From the NCBI GenBank assembly GCA_023301665.1, contig JALZUL010000020.1, forward strand, positions 1 to 15,004: a stretch of 15,004 nt of DNA, in the 5' to 3' direction. This document shows positions 1 through 7,225 of this stretch, piece by piece. How positions within the stretch are numbered: the first letter of the stretch is position 1; each line of letters starts with the position of its first letter. The notes beneath the pieces were generated by a model. It did not search any database. It saw only the letters and a program-made list of their open reading frames with translations, and was not told where the DNA came from. The DNA is from Ascidiaceihabitans sp. (GTDB taxonomy: Bacteria > Pseudomonadota > Alphaproteobacteria > Rhodobacterales > Rhodobacteraceae). A program made the translations under genes and the position numbers.

Positions 1-1974
1 ATTCAAAACCTGCTTGCCGCTGCGCGTTTGCGCCACAACATCATCCTCTGGCACAACAAAGCCGTCACCGGCAGTTGAGGCCACCAACAGTTTGCGCCCC
101 GGCTTGTGGATCAGTATCTCGAGAACCTCAGCTTCATTGGGCAAATCAACCATCAATCGCAACGGTTCGCCCATGCCCCGCCCGCCGGGCAAAGTGGAGG
201 CGCTGATCGTATAGAACCGCCCGTTTGCACCAAAGACCAAGAGACGGTCGGTGGTTTCTGCGTGGAAGATAAAACGCGGCCCATCGCCGTCTTTGAACTT
301 GAGCTCACGGTTCAGATCGATGTGGCCGGTCATCGCACGGATCCAGCCCATTTGGCTGCAAACAACCGTAATCGGCTCGCGGTCAATCATCGCTTCAAGC
401 GGCACTTCTGCAACTTCGCCAGCTTCTGCAAATGTGGTGCGGCGCGCGCCGCCTTCCCAATCTTTGCCAAACTGCTTTTTGGTTGCTTTCAATTGCTCTG
501 AGATTTTTGACCACTGTATATCTGAGCTATCGAGCAAATCCTCAAGCCCAGCGCGCTCTTCCATCAAAGCAGCTTGTTCGCGCAGCAATTCGATTTCTTC
601 TAGACGGCGCAAGCTGCGCAAACGCATGTTCAAGATTGCATCGGCTTGAACCTCAGACAACTCACCTGCACTTGGCGCTGGCGACACATAGTCTTTTTCG
701 TCCATGGCCCGCACGTGGTCTTTAGACCAATCTTCGCGCATCAACGCGGCTTTTGGATCCTCATCATAGCGGATGATGTCGATAACCCGATCCAAGTTCA
801 GGAAAGCGACGATAAAGCCTTCCAAGACCTCTAAACGGTGATCGATCTTTTCCATCCGGTGCGTCGAACGGCGAATAAGCACTTCGCGACGATGATCAAG
901 AAACGCACGCAGTACTTCCTTCATCGAGCAGACCTTTGGCGTCAGGCCATCGATCAACACGTTCATGTTCAAAGAAAACCGCAGCTCTAGATCGCAATTG
1001 CGATAAAGCATGCCCATCAGAACTTCGGGATCAACGTTCTTAGAACGCGGTTCTAGGACCAAACGAATGTCATCCGCAGATTCGTCACGCACGTCCCCGA
1101 GGATTGGGATCTTCTTGATTTGAATAAGCTCTGCGATCTTCTCGATCAGCTTAGACTTTTGAACTTGATAGGGAATTTCAGTGACAACGATTTGCCATTG
1201 GCCACGTCCAAGATCTTCGACCTCGTACCGGCAACGCAATCTGAAACCGCCCTTACCGGTTCGATACGCGGTCGCGATGTTCTCAGGTGACTCGACGATA
1301 ATCCCACCAGTGGGAAAATCTGGGCCCGGAACATAGTTCAGCAAAGTATCATCGCGCACGTCAGGCACTTTGATCATGTGCAAACACGCGTCGCACAGTT
1401 CTGAAATGTTATGCGGCGGAATATTGGTCGCCATACCAACAGCAATACCGCTGGAACCGTTGGCCAACAGGTTCGGGAACTGAGCAGGAAGAACCGCAGG
1501 CTCTGTTAAGGTGCCATCATAGTTTTCGCGGAAATCGACGGCGTCTTCATTGAGACCTTCAAGCATGGCCTCAGCAACGGCTGTCATGCGTGCTTCGGTG
1601 TAACGCGCGGCAGCGGGGTTATCCCCATCGATGTTGCCAAAGTTACCTTGGCCGTCGACCAATGGGTAACGCACGTTAAAATCTTGTGCCAAACGTGCCA
1701 TCGCATCGTAGATCGCGGCGTCACCATGCGGGTGATAGTTCCCCATCACGTCGCCAGAAATCTTAGCTGATTTACGGAAACCGCCATTTGACGCCAAACG
1801 CAATTCGCGCATCGCGTAAAGGATACGGCGGTGCACGGGTTTCAAACCGTCACGTGCATCCGGCAAAGCCCGGTGCATAATCGTAGACAGCGCATACGTT
1901 AGGTATCGGTCCCCCAGCGCGCGGCGCAGTGGTTCACTTAAGTTCTTGCTCGGAAGGTCATCAATATCAGCCAT
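1..1974 (-). CDS. parC: DNA topoisomerase IV subunit A (partial, C-terminus beyond the window)
   Basis: ATP-dependent type IIA topoisomerase subunit that cuts and rejoins DNA to decatenate daughter chromosomes, acting with ParE. The frame is open from ATG at 1974 to the window edge, giving 658 codons; ParC is usually about 750-780 residues, so roughly 100 are missing. The N-terminus reads MADIDDLPSKNLSEPLRRAL and continues into the TYALSTIMHRALPDARDGLKPVHRR region typical of the family. The catalytic tyrosine is Y125 in ARYTEAR. The quinolone-determining loop is HPHGDAAIYDAM, with Ala86 and Asp90 at the positions of E. coli Ser80 and Glu84. The visible end, TRSGKQVLN, is the ParC beta-pinwheel type and differs from the GyrA box, which favours ParC over GyrA. 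The Shine-Dalgarno is poor: a GGAGGG lies about 17 bases upstream of the ATG. It is divergent from the SH3-domain gene. Confidence 0.95.
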   Translation of the reverse strand, partial: MADIDDLPSKNLSEPLRRALGDRYLTYALSTIMHRALPDARDGLKPVHRRILYAMRELRLASNGGFRKSAKISGDVMGNYHPHGDAAIYDAMARLAQDFNVRYPLVDGQGNFGNIDGDNPAAARYTEARMTAVAEAMLEGLNEDAVDFRENYDGTLTEPAVLPAQFPNLLANGSSGIAVGMATNIPPHNISELCDACLHMIKVPDVRDDTLLNYVPGPDFPTGGIIVESPENIATAYRTGKGGFRLRCRYEVEDLGRGQWQIVVTEIPYQVQKSKLIEKIAELIQIKKIPILGDVRDESADDIRLVLEPRSKNVDPEVLMGMLYRNCDLELRFSLNMNVLIDGLTPKVCSMKEVLRAFLDHRREVLIRRSTHRMEKIDHRLEVLEGFIVAFLNLDRVIDIIRYDEDPKAALMREDWSKDHVRAMDEKDYVSPAPSAGELSEVQADAILNMRLRSLRRLEEIELLREQAALMEERAGLEDLLDSSDIQWSKISEQLKATKKQFGKDWEGGARRTTFAEAGEVAEVPLEAMIDREPITVVCSQMGWIRAMTGHIDLNRELKFKDGDGPRFIFHAETTDRLLVFGANGRFYTISASTLPGGRGMGEPLRLMVDLPNEAEVLEILIHKPGRKLLVASTAGDGFVVPEDDVVAQTRSGKQVLN

Positions 1975-2179
1975 GCAAGATGTCTACCCATCCCTCCGAC
2001 AAGGAACAAGCCGCCAATATGGTCGATAGGTAAAGTTCTTTGCCATTGTCGTTGCATCTTTGACACGTGGTGCTGAATTAGCAAAAAATTTCCCCCTAAT
2101 CACAGGTAGATCATCCGTTATGTGTTAGATGAAACGAGTCGTCATACAACATGATGACATGTGATTGGGGGATCGCACC
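1975..2179. promoter_or_regulatory. Divergent intergenic region parC / SH3-domain gene
   Basis: No gene is visible here. On the plus strand TTGACA at 2060-2065 is a perfect -35 hexamer, but the best -10 candidate, AAAAAT at 2084-2089 with an 18-base spacer, is poor, so the promoter is only suggested. A short hairpin at 2138-2158 is listed separately. A GGGGGA at 2167-2172 lies 7 bases before TTG 2180 and is the only good ribosome site for the downstream gene. I could not place a convincing parC promoter on the minus strand. Confidence 0.35.
2138..2158 (+). other. Small hairpin in the probable leader of the SH3-domain gene
   Basis: GTCGTCAT and ATGATGAC can pair over 8 positions with one G-U wobble around the loop ACAAC. 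It lies 8 bases before the ribosome binding site of the next gene and has no T-run, so it is not a terminator. It could stabilise or modulate the leader mRNA; chance cannot be excluded for a stem this short. Confidence 0.3.
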
Positions 2180-2773
2180 TTGGGTAAGTTTATTCTTATC
2201 GCCTTTGGATTTTTAGGCTTTTCTTTTTATGAACTCAGCGGCGGCGCTGATTTTGACGGCGAAGCGCTGCGCTTAAGCCGTGTTGAAGCTGGCCCAATTG
2301 AGCAAGGTCTGCCAAAAATCGCACAAGCACCTGATGTCGAAGAAGAAGTTACAACCGAGACTGTAGTTGCTGAATTGGCCGCCCCCGAAAAGGTTGAGGC
2401 GGTTCTCGCGGCTGCCCAACAGTTGCCCTTGGACAAACCTGCAGACGCAGAAGTGACACAGGCCGCATTCGCGTCCTTAGCTGGCGACGCGCCTGCCAGT
2501 TCAATCATCTTTCCGAGCTTAATAGCGCCCTCTGAAACGTCAATTTCAGCATCCGGCCAATCAGCAGAGCAGGTCCAAGATTTACGTTTCGTAAGTGGAA
2601 ACCGCGTCAATGTACGTGGCGGCCCTGGTACCAATTTTGACGTTGTCGGAAGCCTCACCCGTGGTGCAGAAGTTTTGGTCCTTGCTGAAAATGGTGAGGG
2701 TTGGGTTGAAATGCAATCGCTAGACGGCGCAACGATTGGCTGGATGGCTGACTTCCTGTTGGAAAAGGGCTAA
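2180..2773 (+). CDS. Membrane-anchored bacterial SH3-domain protein
   Basis: 197-residue protein with three parts. Residues 3-17 (KFILIAFGFLGFSFY) are a hydrophobic signal anchor or signal peptide. Residues 25-130 are a low-complexity, Ala/Glu-rich linker, probably disordered. Residues 133-197 form a bacterial SH3 domain with the hallmark VNVRGGPGTNFDVVGSLTRG and a GWV...GWM ending. Such domains sit outside the membrane and often bind peptidoglycan; no catalytic domain is attached, so a periplasmic structural or adaptor role is the most that can be inferred. The open frame extends to another TTG at 2165, but TTG 2180 is preferred because GGGGGA lies 7 bases before it and it puts the hydrophobic stretch at the N-terminus; an in-frame TGA at 2162-2164 rules out anything earlier. 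The specific function is unknown. Confidence 0.8.
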   Translation: MGKFILIAFGFLGFSFYELSGGADFDGEALRLSRVEAGPIEQGLPKIAQAPDVEEEVTTETVVAELAAPEKVEAVLAAAQQLPLDKPADAEVTQAAFASLAGDAPASSIIFPSLIAPSETSISASGQSAEQVQDLRFVSGNRVNVRGGPGTNFDVVGSLTRGAEVLVLAENGEGWVEMQSLDGATIGWMADFLLEKG

Positions 2774-2819
2774 GAAACCTATGATCCCGATGCACCCGAT
2801 CTAAAAGAACCCAAATATC

Positions 2820-3650
2820 ATGCCTGCAAGATCCATATTAATAACTGGTTGTTCGTCCGGGATCGGCCTTGCCGCAGCAATGGAAATGCGCGAGCGCGGG
2901 TGGCGCGTTTTTGCAGCATGTAAACAGCAGGTAGATTGCGATCGCTTACGGACGATGGGTTTTGAAAGCCCGCGTATGGATTACACCGATACCGCAAGCC
3001 TTCATCAGGGGCTGAATGAAGTCCTAGAAGCAACAGGCGGTACTTTAGATGCCCTCTTTAACAATGGGGCACACGCGATACCCGGTGCTGTCGAAGACTT
3101 ACCGACTGACGCGTTACGTGCCATCTTTGAAGCCAACCTTTTTGGCTGGCACGAGGTCACCCGTTCCATTCTGCCTATCATGCGTGCCCAAGGGCATGGC
3201 CGGATCATCCAGTGCTCTTCTGTTTTGGGCTTTGTCTCTATTCCTTGGCGAGGCGCTTACGTCGCCACAAAATTTGCTCTTGAGGGATTAACAGATGCTT
3301 TGCGTGTCGAAATGCGCGACACCAACATCGACATCGTATTGATCGAACCAGGCCCAATCGGCACTAAATTCCGCGAAAACTCGATTCTTCATTTTGAACG
3401 TTGGATCAATTGGAAAGACTCTGCACGTGCCGGGCAATACAGATCAAGCCTGCTAGAACGCTTGTACAAATCAGAGGGCCCAGATCCTTTTGAGCTTCCA
3501 GCGTCAGCGGTTGTCAAAAAGCTTATCCATGCCGCAGAAGCCAAACGCCCACGGGCACGATATTTCGTGACAACCCCCACTTACCTTATGGCATTCCTGC
3601 GACGGGTCCTGCCGACTCGCCTGCTCGACTGGGTGTTATCCAAAGCTTAG
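2820..3650 (+). CDS. Short-chain dehydrogenase/reductase (SDR) family oxidoreductase
   Basis: 276-residue classical SDR, NAD(P)-dependent. The Rossmann motif TGCSSGIG is at residues 9-16, the NNGA structural motif at 81-84, Asn106 in the alpha-4 helix, catalytic Ser134, Tyr147 and Lys151 (YVATK), and the PG motif at 177-178. All active-site residues are present with the normal Ser-Tyr and Tyr-Lys spacing (13 and 4), so the enzyme should be active. The substrate cannot be read from sequence; a long C-terminal segment (190-276) with many basic and aromatic residues resembles SDRs acting on bulky hydrophobic alcohols or ketones, but that is inference. It starts 46 bases after the SH3-domain gene with only a weak ribosome site (AAAGAA region), so it may be co-transcribed. 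Confidence 0.88.
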   Translation: MPARSILITGCSSGIGLAAAMEMRERGWRVFAACKQQVDCDRLRTMGFESPRMDYTDTASLHQGLNEVLEATGGTLDALFNNGAHAIPGAVEDLPTDALRAIFEANLFGWHEVTRSILPIMRAQGHGRIIQCSSVLGFVSIPWRGAYVATKFALEGLTDALRVEMRDTNIDIVLIEPGPIGTKFRENSILHFERWINWKDSARAGQYRSSLLERLYKSEGPDPFELPASAVVKKLIHAAEAKRPRARYFVTTPTYLMAFLRRVLPTRLLDWVLSKA

Positions 3651-3722
3651 TGTAAAAATACTTCGCTTTTAGGTGCGCCGCAGCTACATCATGGTCACAC
3701 AAAAGACTAAGCGGAGCGCATC

Positions 3723-3929
3723 ATGTCTAGCGGACCTATTTTCTTCTTCATCATTTTGGCTGTTATAGCTGTTATTCTTGTGCTGATGACCGGCCTTGGC
3801 GGATTTGCAAAAGGCAAAGGGTGGGCCCACAGCAATTCGAACAAGCTAATGCGCTGGCGGATCATCTTGCAAGCCGTCGCTGTTGTCGCAATTTTAATCT
3901 ACGCGTATTTCAAACGCAGCGGAGCGTAA
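3723..3929 (+). CDS. HIG1-type twin-transmembrane protein
   Basis: 68-residue inner-membrane protein with two transmembrane helices at about 5-23 and 46-63, joined by a basic loop. The segment NSNKLMRWRIILQ at the start of helix 2 is the signature of the HIG1 (hypoxia-induced gene 1) domain; mitochondrial relatives bind cytochrome c oxidase and respiratory supercomplexes. A role near the respiratory chain is therefore plausible but not shown here. A GCGGAG Shine-Dalgarno lies 6 bases before the ATG. Only 4 bases separate its stop from the adenosyltransferase start, and the last codons of this gene carry the ribosome site for the next, so the two are almost certainly translated from one mRNA. 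Confidence 0.82.
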   Translation: MSSGPIFFFIILAVIAVILVLMTGLGGFAKGKGWAHSNSNKLMRWRIILQAVAVVAILIYAYFKRSGA

Positions 3930-3933
3930 AACC

Positions 3934-4506
3934 ATGGTTGTTCTAAACAAAATCTACACCAAAACCGGCGATGCGGGCGAAACTGCACTGGGGGATGGTG
4001 CACGTGTTGCCAAGCATTCTATGCGGGTCACCGCCTACGGTACGTCTGATGAGCTAAATTGCTTTGTTGGCGTTGCGCGTCTTGCAGCGGATGGCGCAGT
4101 TGATGAAGCTCTCAGCCGGATACAAAACGACCTTTTCGATCTGGGTGCAGACATGTGCAACCCGAACATGGAGAAGGATGCTGAGGCAGAGTACCCCCCC
4201 CTTCGCGTGGCTGATCAGCAAGTCAAACGGCTTGAAGCTGAAATAGATGCCATGACCAACGTTCTAGAGCCGCTACGCAGCTTTATTCTGCCAGGTGGCA
4301 GCCCTTTGTCGGCGCATCTACATGTTTGCCGGACTGTGGCACGCCGCGCAGAACGGCTCACGGTAGAACTCGCGACGATGGAATCTGTGAATCCAGCCGC
4401 CGTGAAATACCTTAACCGATTGAGTGACTGGTTCTTTGTCGCCGCGCGCATCGCCAACGAAAATGGCCACAACGATGTTCTCTGGGTTCCGGGTGCCAAT
4501 AGATAA
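3934..4506 (+). CDS. PduO-type ATP:cob(I)alamin adenosyltransferase
   Basis: 190-residue enzyme that transfers the 5'-deoxyadenosyl group of ATP to cob(I)alamin (or cob(I)yrinic acid diamide), giving coenzyme B12. The N-terminal motif TKTGDAGETALGDG (9-22) is the ATP-binding loop of the PduO family; FILPGGS (117-123), CRTVARRAER (132-141) and YLNRLSDWFF (159-168) are the other conserved blocks. Full length for the family, which acts as a cytosolic homotrimer. It is a PduO type, distinct from CobA/CobO. It follows the HIG1 gene by 4 bases, with GCGGAG as ribosome site inside the end of that gene. In alphaproteobacteria the B12 made here serves methylmalonyl- and ethylmalonyl-CoA mutases, consistent with the acyl-CoA genes downstream. 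Confidence 0.93.
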   Translation: MVVLNKIYTKTGDAGETALGDGARVAKHSMRVTAYGTSDELNCFVGVARLAADGAVDEALSRIQNDLFDLGADMCNPNMEKDAEAEYPPLRVADQQVKRLEAEIDAMTNVLEPLRSFILPGGSPLSAHLHVCRTVARRAERLTVELATMESVNPAAVKYLNRLSDWFFVAARIANENGHNDVLWVPGANR

Positions 4507-4524
4507 TACGCCTTTTGCGTGTTA
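4504..4524 (+). other. Hairpin starting at the adenosyltransferase stop codon
   Basis: TAATACGC and GCGTGTTA pair over 8 positions (one G-U) around CTTTT; the first three bases are the stop codon TAA. There is no T-run after it, so it is not a convincing intrinsic terminator. It may protect the mRNA 3' end or weakly attenuate read-through into etfB. Confidence 0.3.
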
Positions 4525-4568
4525 CAAGATCAAAGAACGCGGCGTCTGATAGCTTTGTTGTGACGGTT

Positions 4569-4591
4569 TTGCACTGTTGAAAGTGCAACAG
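4569..4591 (+). promoter_or_regulatory. Inverted repeat upstream of etfB, candidate operator
   Basis: A perfect 7-bp inverted repeat, TTGCACT-6 bases-AGTGCAA (4569-4588), lies 77 bases before etfB. A second, mutually exclusive pairing, CTGTTG-6 bases-CAACAG (4574-4591), uses the same bases. A -35-like TTGAAA (4577-4582) sits in the spacer, so a protein bound here would cover a promoter if one is used. I cannot assign the regulator. Confidence 0.4.
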
Positions 4592-4664
4592 CTTCGCTAA
4601 AAATGTCGAAAGTGTCACGGCAAACCTACAAAAGGTGAGTCGTAGTTAAAGGAGAAAGACGCTC

Positions 4665-5423
4665 ATGAAGGTTCTAGTACCTGTCAAACGCGTGATCGAC
4701 TATAACGTGAAAGTTCGTGTGAAAGCGGACGGTTCAGGTGTTGATCTCGCCAATGTAAAAATGTCGATGAACCCGTTTGACGAGATTTCCGTTGAACAGG
4801 CCATTCGCTTGAAAGAAGCTGGCCAAGCCGACGAAGTCATCGCGGTTTCCGTGGGCGTTAAACAATCACAAGAAACGCTGCGCACAGCGCTGGCGATGGG
4901 TGCAGACCGTGCCATTCTTGTGGTCGCGGCTGACGATGTACACCAAGACATCGAGCCACTGGCTGTTGCAAAAATTCTTAAAGCTATCGTCGAAGAAGAA
5001 CAGCCTGGTCTGGTCTTGTGCGGCAAGCAAGCGATCGACAATGACATGAACGCCACTGGCCAAATGTTGTCTGCGTTGATGGGCTGGTCACAAGCGACAT
5101 TCGCCTCAGAAATCGAAATCGCGGGCGATAAAGCTAAAGTCACGCGTGAGGTCGACGGCGGCTTGCAAACAATCGAAGTGAACATGCCTACAGTTGTCAC
5201 AGTTGATTTGCGCCTGAACGAACCACGTTACGCGTCTTTGCCAAACATCATGAAGGCAAAGAAGAAACCCATGGACGAAAAGACCGCTGCTGATTACGGC
5301 GTTGATGTCTCCCCTCGCCTTGAGGTTACAGGCACAGCAGAGCCTGCGACACGCGCTGCAGGGATCAAGGTTGGATCAGTCGATGAGCTGGTCGAGAAAC
5401 TTAAAGAAGCGGGGACTGTATAA
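4665..5423 (+). CDS. etfB: Electron transfer flavoprotein subunit beta
   Basis: 252-residue beta subunit of the alpha/beta heterodimeric ETF, which collects electrons from acyl-CoA and other dehydrogenases and passes them to ETF:ubiquinone oxidoreductase. It contributes the AMP site and the dehydrogenase-docking loop. The start MKVLVPVKRVIDYNVKVRVK and the block REVDGGLQTIEVNMP (161-175) are typical of group I (housekeeping) ETF. The recognition loop reads RYASLPNIMKAKKKP (188-202), with Leu192 in the place of the anchor leucine of human ETF beta. The ribosome site AAGGAG (4649-4654) is strong. Its stop overlaps the etfA start (TAATG), so the subunits are translationally coupled, which suits a 1:1 complex. 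Confidence 0.97.
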   Translation: MKVLVPVKRVIDYNVKVRVKADGSGVDLANVKMSMNPFDEISVEQAIRLKEAGQADEVIAVSVGVKQSQETLRTALAMGADRAILVVAADDVHQDIEPLAVAKILKAIVEEEQPGLVLCGKQAIDNDMNATGQMLSALMGWSQATFASEIEIAGDKAKVTREVDGGLQTIEVNMPTVVTVDLRLNEPRYASLPNIMKAKKKPMDEKTAADYGVDVSPRLEVTGTAEPATRAAGIKVGSVDELVEKLKEAGTV

Positions 5424-6349
5424 TGGCTGTACTTCTTTTAGCTGAAGTAAACGATGGCGTGTTGGCGATGGACGCCACGGCAAAAGCGGTGACTGCTGCA
5501 ACAGCACTGGGTGACGTTACAGTTTTGTGCACAGGCGCAACTTGCTCTGGGGCCGCGACTGAAGCGGCGACCATCACAGGCGTTGCCAAAGTGCTATGTG
5601 CCGAAGATGCGGTATATGGCAAACGTTTGGCTGAGCCAGTTGCAGATCTATTGGTATCCTTGGCAGGTGATTACGAACACATCGTTGCACCAGCAACGAC
5701 TGATGCGAAAAACATCATGCCACGCGTTGCTGCCCTCTTGGATGTTATGGTGATCTCTGATGCAACAGCAGTTGTAGACGGTTCAACGTTCGAGCGTCCG
5801 ATCTACGCCGGCAACGCTATTCAGACTGTAAAATCATCTGACGCGACGAAGGTCATCACCTTCCGTGGAGCAACATTTGATGCGGCTCCTACTGGTGGAT
5901 CTGCCGCAGTAGAGAACATTGCTGCCGCTGCTGATCCAGCACTGTCATCATGGGTTGAAGACAAGGTTGCCGAGTCTGATCGCCCCGAATTGACATCCGC
6001 TGGTGTGGTTGTTTCTGGCGGTCGCGGTGTTGGGTCTGAAGAAGACTTTGCATTGATCGAAAAGCTAGCTGACAAATTGGGAGCTGCTGTTGGCGCATCC
6101 CGCGCAGCTGTCGACTCTGGTTATGCGCCAAACGACTGGCAAGTTGGCCAAACCGGTAAGGTTGTTGCGCCAGAGCTTTACGTGGCTGTCGGGATATCTG
6201 GTGCGATCCAACACTTGGCAGGTATGAAAGACTCAAAGATCATCGTTGCCATCAATAAAGATGAAGAAGCCCCAATCTTCCAAGTCGCGGACTTTGGATT
6301 GGTAGCCGACTTGTTTGACGCAGTTCCAGAGATGATCGAAAAACTGTAA
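5423..6349 (+). CDS. etfA: Electron transfer flavoprotein subunit alpha
   Basis: 308-residue alpha subunit, which holds the redox FAD. The N-terminal domain (1-185) is ETF-like; the FAD-binding C-terminal domain begins near 190 (LTSAGVVVSGGRGVGSEEDF). The ETF-alpha signature runs 252-280, from LYVAVGISGAIQH to IVAINKD, followed by APIF. Full length, with no disruption. It shares one base with the etfB stop codon and is followed 21 bases later by a strong hairpin terminator, so transcription of this unit probably ends here. Confidence 0.97.
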   Translation: MAVLLLAEVNDGVLAMDATAKAVTAATALGDVTVLCTGATCSGAATEAATITGVAKVLCAEDAVYGKRLAEPVADLLVSLAGDYEHIVAPATTDAKNIMPRVAALLDVMVISDATAVVDGSTFERPIYAGNAIQTVKSSDATKVITFRGATFDAAPTGGSAAVENIAAAADPALSSWVEDKVAESDRPELTSAGVVVSGGRGVGSEEDFALIEKLADKLGAAVGASRAAVDSGYAPNDWQVGQTGKVVAPELYVAVGISGAIQHLAGMKDSKIIVAINKDEEAPIFQVADFGLVADLFDAVPEMIEKL

Positions 6350-6370
6350 AACGCTTCATTGATTTTATGG

Positions 6371-6397
6371 AAGGGCCCGCAATCACGCGGGCCTTTT
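6371..6397. terminator. Intrinsic terminator between convergent etfA and the 6401-7225 gene
   Basis: AAGGGCCCGC and GCGGGCCTTT form a stem with a 7-bp perfect GC core (6374-6380 with 6387-6393), loop AATCAC, followed by TTTT on the plus strand. It fits a Rho-independent terminator for etfBA. The flanking A-run extends the stem and makes it usable, less strongly, from the opposite strand, where the minus-strand gene stops 3 bases away. Confidence 0.85.
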
Positions 6398-6400
6398 CTG

Positions 6401-7225
6401 TTATAGGCAGCTGTTCAGGCTACTCGAAACCCCAATAGCAGCTTCTTGATGGGCGGCAGGCCCCAATAGATGTTCCGCGATGTGCCGCTCCACGGGGCTA
6501 AACATCATCCCCTCCGTCCCTAGTGCCAAGCTAGAGGGTGAGGCGACCACTTCAACAAGGTCATGAGCCAATGGCCTGATCCTATCGACCATCCCGCGGG
6601 TGATAAACCATGGATCACGCGCATCTTCGCTGACGGTATCGGCATCCAACGCGTGATCAGCGAACCATAGTAAAATGACTTTACCCTTTATCTTATTCAG
6701 CAACATCCGCATTCGAGCGACCCATGCCTGTTGCAGTTCATCTACAACGGTCTCAAACCGCCCCGGCGACAACGTGTGTAGGCGGTGAAGCATATGTTTG
6801 TTAAAATTAAACTCGGAAAAATCCACCTCACGATAAATCGCTTGCAACAAGGTTGACGGCTTAAGAAAGCGATCATTACGTCGCGGATGGACGCTATAAA
6901 ACCTGTTGGACATGTTCTGAGCTCCAGTAATTTGCACCACCGTCACTTCAGCCTTGGTTGCCATCCCAATAACCTGTTCATCCGTCACGAAAACATCCAC
7001 ACCCGCGTTCACGCAGCCAAGATTTAGACAGACTTGTCCAATCTGATGCTCCACCAGATCTGGAAACGGATTCTCGATGAACTTACCATATGTCTCTGTA
7101 CCGCCAAGGAACGCGACATAAGGTTGATCAACAGATCGACGCGGACCACGGAACAATAATTTAGAAGCGCCATAACGGCACGGCAGATAGTCGAGAGCCC
7201 CCGCCCTCAATGCATCATAGGTCAT
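6401..7225 (-). CDS. Conserved protein of unknown function (DUF6473-like, possible SGNH-type fold)
   Basis: 274-residue soluble protein with no signal peptide or transmembrane segment. It resembles a conserved Rhodobacterales family I recall as DUF6473; that assignment is from memory. Conserved-looking blocks are LDYLPCRYGASKLLFRGP (11-28), FLGGTETYGKF (39-49), LNLGCVNAGVDVF (67-79), ITGAQNMSNRFY (99-110), HPRRNDRF (113-120) and LLWFADHA (185-192). The order GGTET, NLG...NAG, GxxNMSN looks like blocks I-III of SGNH hydrolases, with Thr where the nucleophilic serine would be. The open frame reaches GTG 7252, but ATG 7225 is preferred because AGGAGAGGG lies just upstream. It converges on etfA across a shared terminator and diverges from hbd. 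Confidence 0.72.
   Translation of the reverse strand: MTYDALRAGALDYLPCRYGASKLLFRGPRRSVDQPYVAFLGGTETYGKFIENPFPDLVEHQIGQVCLNLGCVNAGVDVFVTDEQVIGMATKAEVTVVQITGAQNMSNRFYSVHPRRNDRFLKPSTLLQAIYREVDFSEFNFNKHMLHRLHTLSPGRFETVVDELQQAWVARMRMLLNKIKGKVILLWFADHALDADTVSEDARDPWFITRGMVDRIRPLAHDLVEVVASPSSLALGTEGMMFSPVERHIAEHLLGPAAHQEAAIGVSSSLNSCL

Noticed and set aside
106..834. Plus-strand open frames of 62-132 codons across 14-834
   Set aside because: They lie inside parC, whose minus-strand frame is continuous and matches the family throughout; their translations show no domain and no ribosome site.
2227..2658. 143-codon minus-strand frame opposite the SH3-domain gene
   Set aside because: It is a Ser/Ala/Pro-rich mirror of the low-complexity linker of the real gene, with no recognisable motif.
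2781..2804. Seven-codon ORF (MIPMHPI) just before the SDR gene
   Set aside because: No ribosome site and no regulatory amino-acid run; short ORFs of this size arise by chance.
4700..5200. 166-codon minus-strand frame inside etfB
   Set aside because: etfB is unmistakable in this stretch; the antisense translation is Ser/Thr-rich without family resemblance.
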